From Magnetospirillum sp. (GTDB lineage: Bacteria; Pseudomonadota; Alphaproteobacteria; Rhodospirillales; Magnetospirillaceae): a stretch of 64,000 nucleotides of DNA. Every line of letters begins with the position of its first letter. Positions within the stretch are counted from its first letter, which is position 1. The stretch covers positions 496,001 to 560,000 of the forward strand of contig JANQAI010000005.1 of the NCBI GenBank assembly GCA_024707145.1. Reading direction: 5' to 3'. The notes under the pieces are model-generated. The model was not told where the DNA came from and made no database searches. It saw nothing but the letters and a program-made list of their open reading frames with translations. Shown piece after piece: positions 57,796-64,000 of the stretch. The position numbers and the translations under genes are program-made.

Positions 57796-58479
57796 ATGAA
57801 AGCCTATTTCGCCCTCCCGCTGGCCGGGGCCTTGGCCGCCCTCGCGTTGCCGGCCGCGGCCCAGACCGGCAATCCCGCCGGCGTGGCCCCCGATACCCGC
57901 ATGTCCGCCCCGGGCAAGCCGGCGCCCAGCCAGCCCAACTACCAGGACCAGGTGTTCCTGCATCAGATGCACCAGGGCGGCAGCGCCGAGGTCGCGCTGG
58001 GCCGGCTGGCTGATTCCAAGGCCGATTCGGACCGGATCAGGGAGCTGGCGCGCCACCTGGTGCAGGACCATGACAAGGTCAACAACCGGGTAGCCGACCT
58101 GGCCGGCAAGATGAAAACCGACCTGCCCAAGGAACTGGACCGCGAGCGCCAGGCCGTGGCCGACCGGCTGGACAGGCTGTCCGGCGCCGATTTCGACCGT
58201 GCCTGGCTGGAGGCCCAGACCCAGGAGCACCAGAAGGCCGCCCAGTTGCTGGTGTGGGAGATCGGCTCGGGCCAGGATGCCGACCTGCAGGCCTTCGCCC
58301 GCGAAACCTTGCCGATCATCTACCAGCACCTGGAGATGATCGCCCAGGTGGCGGGGCAGGCGACCGGGCAGGTGGCCGAACTGCGCGAGGAGCGGCAGGA
58401 GCCGCCGCCTTCGCCACCCCCCGCCAGCGCCGCAGCAGCAATAGCGCCTTGCCGGCCGGGCGGCGGGCCATTAAATTAG
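57796..58479 (+). CDS. DUF4142 periplasmic protein
   Basis: 227 residues. Signal peptide (...LALPAAAQ), then a DUF4142 helical domain with DQVFLHQMHQGGSAEVALGRLA, ELARHLVQDHDKVNNRV and a conserved His in QTQEHQKAAQLL. Similar domains are ferritin-like bundles; function is unknown. ATG 57796 follows a strong GAGGAGG. The Pro-rich end (PPPSPPPASAAAAIA) may be unstructured. It follows the cytochrome gene directly. Confidence 0.87.
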   Translation: MKAYFALPLAGALAALALPAAAQTGNPAGVAPDTRMSAPGKPAPSQPNYQDQVFLHQMHQGGSAEVALGRLADSKADSDRIRELARHLVQDHDKVNNRVADLAGKMKTDLPKELDRERQAVADRLDRLSGADFDRAWLEAQTQEHQKAAQLLVWEIGSGQDADLQAFARETLPIIYQHLEMIAQVAGQATGQVAELREERQEPPPSPPPASAAAAIAPCRPGGGPLN

Positions 58480-58506
58480 ATACATCTCATATATGGAGGT
58501 GTCTCG

Positions 58507-58866
58507 ATGTCTCATGATTGGCCGGCGCTGACGAAGGAACTCTCGGGCCAGTTGGCTCAGCTGCGCGGCGGCATTCCCGAGGTGATGAAGGGCTTCTCGG
58601 CCCTGGCCAAGGCCGCCGGCAGCGCCGGGGCGCTGGACGCCAAGACCAAGGAACTGGTGGCCATGGGCATCGCCATCGCGGCGCGCTGCGACGGCTGCAT
58701 CGCCTTCCACAGCAAGACCGCCCTGGAACTGGGCACCACGCGCGAGGAACTGATGGAAGTGGCCGGCATGGCGGTCTACATGGGCGGCGGCCCGTCGCTG
58801 ATGTACGCGGCGCTGGCGCTGCAGGCCTACGACCAGCACGCCGCCGCCATGCAGCCGGCGGAGTAG
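58507..58866 (+). CDS. AhpD-like (carboxymuconolactone decarboxylase family) protein
   Basis: 119 residues. CMD-family pattern with the redox CxxC and following His in RCDGCIAFHSKTA, preceded by LDAKTKELVAMGIAIA. Such small proteins act as alkylhydroperoxidase-like thiol peroxidases. The AT-rich stretch before it (TTAAATTAGATACATC...ATATGGAGGT) probably contains its own promoter, with a strong ribosome site. Confidence 0.9.
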   Translation: MSHDWPALTKELSGQLAQLRGGIPEVMKGFSALAKAAGSAGALDAKTKELVAMGIAIAARCDGCIAFHSKTALELGTTREELMEVAGMAVYMGGGPSLMYAALALQAYDQHAAAMQPAE

Positions 58867-58874
58867 CGGCAAGT

Positions 58875-58974
58875 TTGTCATCCCGAGGCTTGCCGAGGGA
58901 TCTTCGCCTGGCACACCACGTCAGTACTGGCGAAGAATACCAGGATGGGATCCCTCGCCGCGGCTCGGGATGAC
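58875..58974. repeat. Inverted intergenic repeat, family C (copy 2)
   Basis: Same ends (TGTCATCCCGAGG / CTCGGGATGACG) and internal GAGGGATCTTCG / GGATCCCTCG pairing as the copy at 5520-5629. On the minus strand its right half is translated as the last residues of the ABC exporter. Confidence 0.85.
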
Positions 58975-60840
58975 GCCGCCTTCCTTTACTCCGCCCCCTC
59001 CAGTTCCGTCGCCAGCCGCTCCTGCAGCCTGGGCGGCCTCCTGCTGCTTGGACCACATCTCGGCATAGCGCCCGCCCAGGGCCAGCAGCTCGCCGTGGCG
59101 GCCGCGTTCGGCGATGCGGCCCTGTTCCAGCACGATGATCTCGTCGCAATCCACCACGGTGGACAGCCGGTGGGCGATCACCAGGGTGGTGCGGTTCCTC
59201 GACACCTCGCGCAGGGACGCCTGGATTTCCTTTTCGGTATGGGTGTCCAGCGCGCTGGTGGCTTCGTCGAACAGCAGGATGGCGGGCGCTTTCAGGATGG
59301 TCCGGGCGATGGCGACGCGCTGCTTCTCGCCGCCCGACAGCTTCAGGCCGCGCTCGCCCACCCGGGTGTCGTAGCCTTCGGGCAGCGCGGTGACGAAGTC
59401 GTGGATGCGGGCCAGCCGTGCCGCCTGCTCGATCTCGTCCTGGCTGGCGCCGGGGCGGCCATAGGCGATGTTGTAGCGGATAGTGTCGTTGAACAGCACG
59501 GTGTCCTGCGGAACGATGCCGATGGCATGGCGCAGGGATCGCTGGGTCACCTGGCGGACGTCCTGGCCGTCGATGCGGATGGTGCCCGAGGTGGCGTCGT
59601 AGAAGCGGAACAGCAGGCGCGAGATGGTGCTCTTGCCCGCCCCCGAGGGGCCGACGATGGCGACCCGGTGGCCGGCCGGCACGGTGAAGTCCACCCCCTT
59701 CAAGATGGCGCGGTCGGGATTGTAGGCGAAGTTGACCTGCTCGAACCGCACCTCGCCGCCGCTGATGGCCAGCGGTTGGGCGCCGGGGGTGTCGGTGATC
59801 TCGGCATTGACCTCCAGCAGGCGGAACATGGCCTCCATGTCGGTCAGCGACTGCTTGATCTCGCGGTAAACGAAGCCGAGGAAGTTCAGCGGCAGGTACA
59901 GCTGGACCAGATAGGAATTCACCAGCACGAAATCGCCCACCGTCATGGTGCCGTCGGCTACGCCCGCCGCCGCCATGATCATGACGATGGTCAGGCCCAC
60001 GGCGATGATGGTGCCCTGGCCGATGTTGAGCAGCGACAGCGTCACCTTGCTTTTCACCGCCGCCTGCTCGTAGCGCGCCAGGGCCTTGTCGTAGCGCCCG
60101 GCCTCGTGTTCCTCGTTGCCGAAATACTTGACCGTCTCGAAGTTCAGCAGCGAGTCGATGGCCCGCGTGCTGGCCTCGGAATCGGTCTCGTTCATGGTGC
60201 GGCGGAACTGGGTCCGCCACTCGGTGACGATCAGCGTATAGGCGATGTAGAGCGCGATGGTGGCGAAGGTGACCAGGGCGAAGCCGGGGCTGTACAGCTT
60301 CCACAGCACCACGGTGACCAGACCGATCTCCAGCAGGGTGGGCAGGATGTTGAACAGCATGAAGTTCAGCAGGAACTCGATGCCTTTGGTGCCGCGCTCG
60401 ATGGCCCTGGAGACGCCGCCGGTCTGCCGGTCCAGGTGGAAGCGCAGCGCCAGTCCGTGCAGGTGGCGGAACACCTGCAGCCCGACGGCGCGGATGGCGC
60501 GCTGGCCGACGCGGGCGAAGGCGATGTCGCGCAGTTCGGCGAACGCTCCGGCCAGGGTGCGGGCCACGCCGTAAGCCAGCAGCAGCATCAGCGGCACCGC
60601 CACCAGCGTCATGCCGGGTTTCAGCGTCAGCGCGTCCACCGCCTGCTTGTACAAGAGCGGCACGCCCACGTTGATGCCCTTGGCGGCGGCCAGCAAGGCC
60701 ATGGCGGTCACCACGCGGGCGCGCAGGCCCGGCTCGCCCGGCGGCCACAGATAGGGCATCAGGGTGCGGATGGTTTTCCAGTCGCTGCGCGGGCCGACCT
60801 GCGGCGTGCGGATATTCTGGGAGGGGTCACGGCGTCGCAT
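58921..60840 (-). CDS. Atm1/HMT1-type ABC exporter
   Basis: 639 residues, six membrane helices fused to an ATPase domain: Walker [10 protein letters not shown], signature [13 protein letters not shown], Walker [13 protein letters not shown] and the His switch IAHRLSTV. The N-terminal sequence and [19 protein letters not shown] fit the Atm1 subgroup, which exports glutathione-linked sulfur or metal compounds. The last residues (...[17 protein letters not shown]) come from a family C repeat, so the original end was probably about 20 residues shorter. ATG 60840. Confidence 0.93.
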   Translation of the reverse strand: MRRRDPSQNIRTPQVGPRSDWKTIRTLMPYLWPPGEPGLRARVVTAMALLAAAKGINVGVPLLYKQAVDALTLKPGMTLVAVPLMLLLAYGVARTLAGAFAELRDIAFARVGQRAIRAVGLQVFRHLHGLALRFHLDRQTGGVSRAIERGTKGIEFLLNFMLFNILPTLLEIGLVTVVLWKLYSPGFALVTFATIALYIAYTLIVTEWRTQFRRTMNETDSEASTRAIDSLLNFETVKYFGNEEHEAGRYDKALARYEQAAVKSKVTLSLLNIGQGTIIAVGLTIVMIMAAAGVADGTMTVGDFVLVNSYLVQLYLPLNFLGFVYREIKQSLTDMEAMFRLLEVNAEITDTPGAQPLAISGGEVRFEQVNFAYNPDRAILKGVDFTVPAGHRVAIVGPSGAGKSTISRLLFRFYDATSGTIRIDGQDVRQVTQRSLRHAIGIVPQDTVLFNDTIRYNIAYGRPGASQDEIEQAARLARIHDFVTALPEGYDTRVGERGLKLSGGEKQRVAIARTILKAPAILLFDEATSALDTHTEKEIQASLREVSRNRTTLVIAHRLSTVVDCDEIIVLEQGRIAERGRHGELLALGGRYAEMWSKQQEAAQAAGAAGDGTGGGGVKEGGVIPSRGEGSHPGILRQY

Positions 60841-60920
60841 CAGCCTAAGATGAGGGTGCGCCGGGACAAGTCAACCGAGATCGGCGCCGGCCCCGTTGCA
60901 GCGCACAGGCGCCCTTGCCT

Positions 60921-62384
60921 ATGCTGCCGCTCATGCGTCATCCCACCCAGTTGCATTCCGGTGGCATCGACTGGCCCAGGATCAGGATCCTGGTGTTCAG
61001 CCAGGACGATGCCTTCCGCTTCCTCACCCGCCAGACCTTCCGCAAGCTGAACGTGCGCGAGGTGCTGTCCACCAGCGTGCCGGCCGACGCCACTCCCATG
61101 ATGGGGCAGGGGCCCGACATCGCCTTGGTGGACGTGGACGGCGACGTGCAGGCGGCGCTGGCCTTCCTGCAGCGGGTGCGTGCCGCCGATGCCGCGATGC
61201 CGGTGCTGATGGTGGCCAAGGCCGACGACCGTGCCCTGATCGCCGGGGCGCTGCCGCTGGGCATCGAGGGCTTCGTGCCCAAGCCGGTCTCCGGCCATGA
61301 ATTGTCGCACCGGGTGGGCGACAGCCTGGCGCAGCCCCGGCGGATCGCCGCGCCCAAGCCGGTAGCCAAACCGGCGGCGCCGGCCGCCGCTTCGCCCGCG
61401 CCGGCTCCGGTCCCGGCTTCGGCGGCGATGGCCGATGGCGGTGCCCTCAGGGCCGAACTGGCCGAGCTGACCGCCCGCCTGGGCAACAGCATCGATGGTC
61501 ATGGCAAGGATGGGCATGGCGGCCATGGCCCGCTTCGGCGCTCGCCCGGCGGCGGCACCTACGGTTCCGCCGCGGATGGCACCGCCGTCGCGCCGGCGGC
61601 GGATGCGGGCGCCTGGCTGGGCGACGACGATCTGGTGCCGGCCAAGCCCAGGACGGGTGGCGGCACGCTGGATGCGGCCGACGCGGCTCCGGCTGCGCCC
61701 GCCGCCACCGGCAAGCTGGAAGCCCTGATGGCGGCGCTGCCCGACAAGCTGAAGCCCAGGCGCAAGCGCAAGGATTCGGCCGAGCAGGCCGAGGAGGAGG
61801 CCGAGCGCGCCCGTTGGCAGGCGGAACTGGCCGAGGCCGGCCACCGGCAGCGCCAAGGTGAGGACGTGGCCGGGCTGGACGTGGACGCCATCGTCGCCGG
61901 CCACCTGGCGTGGCTGACCACCCAGGGCGCCGAGGGCAAGCGGGCCGAGTTCCGCAAGATGGACCTGGCCGGCGCCGACTTGGCCGGCACGGTGCTCGCC
62001 AATGCCGGCTTCCGCGATGCCGACCTGTCCGACGCCCGCCTGGCCGAGGCCCGCCTGGACGGCGCCGATTTCCGCCACGCCTGCCTGGGTGCCGCCGACC
62101 TCGGCGGTGCCAATCTGGGGGTGGCGCAGTTGCGCCACTGCGACCTGCGCCTCGCCAACCTCCAGGGCGCCTCCCTGCGCGGCGCCGACCTGTCGGGCGC
62201 CCGGCTCGGCGGCGCCAAGATGGCCGGTGCCGACCTCAAGGGCGCCACCCTGGTGGGCAGCGATCTTGCCGGCGCCGACCTCTCCCGGGTCGACGGCCTG
62301 ACCCAGGGACAGGTGGACAAGGCCGTATGCAACCCCAAGACCAAGCTGCCGCCCGGCGTGTTCCGCCCGCGCAAGCAGGAATAG
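60921..62384 (+). CDS. Receiver-like domain fused to pentapeptide repeats
   Basis: About 487 residues. Residues 18-130 look like a response-regulator receiver fold (RILVFSQDDAFRFLTRQTF, DIALVDVDGD as the phosphorylation strand, GFVPKPVSGHEL at the end). Next comes a long low-complexity Ala/Pro/Gly-rich linker (about 140-250), then a charged helix (KRKDSAEQAEEEAERARWQAEL), and a C-terminal pentapeptide-repeat domain (about 345-465, repeated A(D/N)LxG: DLAGADLAGTVLA, LDGADFRHACLG). The domain pairing is unusual. It might be a phospho-responsive scaffold; no output is known. It is divergent from the ABC exporter. Start 60921 or 60933. Confidence 0.8.
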   Translation: MLPLMRHPTQLHSGGIDWPRIRILVFSQDDAFRFLTRQTFRKLNVREVLSTSVPADATPMMGQGPDIALVDVDGDVQAALAFLQRVRAADAAMPVLMVAKADDRALIAGALPLGIEGFVPKPVSGHELSHRVGDSLAQPRRIAAPKPVAKPAAPAAASPAPAPVPASAAMADGGALRAELAELTARLGNSIDGHGKDGHGGHGPLRRSPGGGTYGSAADGTAVAPAADAGAWLGDDDLVPAKPRTGGGTLDAADAAPAAPAATGKLEALMAALPDKLKPRRKRKDSAEQAEEEAERARWQAELAEAGHRQRQGEDVAGLDVDAIVAGHLAWLTTQGAEGKRAEFRKMDLAGADLAGTVLANAGFRDADLSDARLAEARLDGADFRHACLGAADLGGANLGVAQLRHCDLRLANLQGASLRGADLSGARLGGAKMAGADLKGATLVGSDLAGADLSRVDGLTQGQVDKAVCNPKTKLPPGVFRPRKQE

Positions 62385-62494
62385 GGCAGGGCACTCCATC
62401 GAAAGCAGGATGGCGCCCTCGCCCTCCAAACCGATTGCGATGGTCGCGTTCGGACGTATTCTATTCCGGGGGAAACGTCGGAACGGGGACGGAA

Positions 62495-64000
62495 GTGGCT
62501 CCTGTGGATGCCCAGCGGCTGCGGCGCGCCGTCATCACCTATGCCATCGTCGCCATGGCCGCCATCAGCCTTGCCGTGGCCGCCACCGCCATCGTCCCGC
62601 TGGCGACGAAACTGCGCGACGGCGTGCATGCGGGCCTGCAGCACGAGCTGGCGCTCAAGGTGCTGGCCGGCGGTCAGGTGCTGGGCCGGGCGCGCAGCCT
62701 TGCCGAACAAGTGACCAGCCGTACCGTCATCCGCGAACGCCTGGAGATGTACAACCGCGGCGCCGTCGCCTTGGCGGCGCTGACCGAATTCACCCGCGAC
62801 AAGCTGGCCGACGCCCTGAGCCTGTCTCCCGAGCCTGGTGGGGGTCACCCGCTATGCCGCCTCGGGCGAGGCGGTGGTGGCCGTGGGCGCCTATGCCGAG
62901 GACGGTCCCATGCCCGTGCTGCCCGCCGGCAGCGGCAGCGCCGTGCTGGGCCTGCACCGCCAGAACGGGCGCCCCTTCCTGGTGGCGGCGGCGCCCATCC
63001 GCAGCCGCGACGGCAGCGTCGCCGGCATCGACGTGGCGGTGGTCGCCGCCACCGGCTTGCAGGCCATCGTCGACGATGCCGGTTCCATGGGCCGGACCGC
63101 CTGGGCGGCGCTGGTGGAAGTGGCCGGACAGCCGCGTCCGCTGATGGTGTCGGGCCCCGAATTCTCGCTGCGTCCCGGCGCTGACGCGGCCGCCGCCGAG
63201 GCGGCTGCCCGCGGGCATGTGGCGCGGCGCGAGGCGGCCGGGCTGATCCTGGCGGCCGCGCCGGTGCCCAATTCCAACTGGGTGCTGGTGCTGGCCCTGT
63301 CCGCCGACGAGGCCGCCCGCGACGTCAACCGGCTGCTTTACTGGGTGGTGGCGGGGGCCGTGCTGGCTTCCGCGCTCGGCGTCGGTGGGCTGGCGCTGGT
63401 GCTGCGGCCGCTGACCGGCGCCTTCATCGTCCAGACCGAGGACATGGCCCGCCAGATCGAGGATCTGGAGCAGGCCAAGGCCGAACTGGCGGCCAAGTCG
63501 CGCTCGCTCGCCTTGTCCAACGCCGATCTCAAGGAATACGCCTACGCCGCCTCGCACGATCTGCAGGAGCCGGTGCGCACCATCGTCGGCTTCGCTCAAC
63601 TGCTGAAGCGCCGCTACGGCAACCGGATGGGCCCCGAAGCGGACGAGTTCATCGCCTTCATCGTCGAAGGCGCCGAGCGCATGCGCCGCCAGATCAACGA
63701 CCTGCTGTCCTATGCCAGGTTGGATCACGGCGAATTCCGGCTGGAGCCGGTATCCATGGAGGCGGTGGTGGACGAGGCCCTGACCGGCCTCACCGGCGCC
63801 ATCGCCGAATCGGGGGCCGAAATCACCCGCCATCCGCTACCCGCCGTGCGCGGCAGCAGCGACGCGCTGGTGCGGCTGATGCACAATCTGGTCGCCAACG
63901 GCCTGAAATTCATCGCCAAGGGCGAGGCGCCGCGCATCGATATCAGCGGCACCGTGGTGGACGGCTGGGCCGACATCGTCGTGCGCGACCACGGCGTCGG
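62495..64000 (+). CDS. Sensor histidine kinase, 3' end outside window, frameshifted
   Basis: Start GTG 62495 after GGGGACGG. First membrane helix about residues 12-35, a periplasmic sensing region (about 40-275), second helix (LLYWVVAGAVLASALGVGG), a coiled coil, then a HisKA domain with the phospho-accepting His in ASHDLQEPVR and a HATPase N-box (HNLVANGLKF), ending in the first Gly loop at the window edge. One extra C at 62834-62835 breaks the frame after LSPE (residue 113); the restored reading is LVGVTRYAASGE. The stimulus is unknown. Confidence 0.9.

Overview
The window is GC-rich (by eye well over 60%) chromosomal DNA from an alphaproteobacterium. It most resembles the Rhodospirillales and probably a Magnetospirillum-type organism. 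Signs of this are GltB and GltD sequences close to the Azospirillum type, abundant chemotaxis and c-di-GMP proteins, DUF2336 and DUF6156 family proteins, and 'GTCATG...CGGGCTTGACCCG...' palindromic repeats between genes. The genus is an inference. I see no rRNA, no tRNA, no CRISPR array, no insertion sequence with a transposase, and no magnetosome genes.

Layout. 1-5.5 kb: a truncated chemoreceptor gene, an aldo/keto reductase, an EAL protein, a small conserved protein and a Bcr/CflA-type exporter. 5.7-11.8 kb: gltD-gltB, the glutamate synthase operon, read leftwards. 12-14.5 kb: a divergent UppP-like membrane protein and two cell-envelope proteins, one of which carries a palindromic repeat inside its coding sequence. 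14.7-17.6 kb: a DUF2336 protein with a diguanylate cyclase. 17.8-21.7 kb: HAD nucleotidase, dapD, dapE, a membrane protein and a GNAT acetyltransferase, partly coupled by stop/start overlaps. 21.9-24.1 kb: a periplasmic Cache protein followed by a chemoreceptor. 24.2-28 kb: def-fmt-truA and a DUF4139 protein (leftwards). 28.1-33.9 kb: rmuC, pgi and dnaX-ybaB-recR. 34-37.2 kb: an MFS transporter, two small proteins and an XRE-type regulator.

37.5-44.8 kb holds the most interesting system: a six-gene hydrogenase-4-like membrane operon (hyfB-hyfC-hyfE-hyfF-hyfG-hyfI order, leftwards). Its large subunit has lost the cysteines that bind NiFe. It therefore looks like an energy-converting-hydrogenase-related (Ehr) complex, that is, a proton pump with an unknown redox partner rather than a hydrogenase. 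No ferredoxin-type subunit is encoded here. 45-64 kb: an unrecognised gene, an orphan TAXI receptor, GST, leucyl aminopeptidase, a MarR regulator, a DUF4136 lipoprotein, a YeiH-like transporter with a LysR regulator, a peptidoglycan-binding protein, rsmD/rluB/C26 peptidase (overlapping), tadA, a di-heme cytochrome with a DUF4142 protein, an AhpD-like protein, an Atm1-type ABC exporter, a receiver-like/pentapeptide fusion, and a sensor kinase cut by the right edge.

A striking global feature is that eleven otherwise normal genes carry one frameshift each. Eight of these are a single extra base placed exactly in the middle of an AGCT tetranucleotide, almost always between GAG and CTG codons. This points to a systematic sequencing or assembly error at a particular motif, although a biological cause is worth excluding. 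Coordinates below treat these genes as single CDSs and give the position of each shift.
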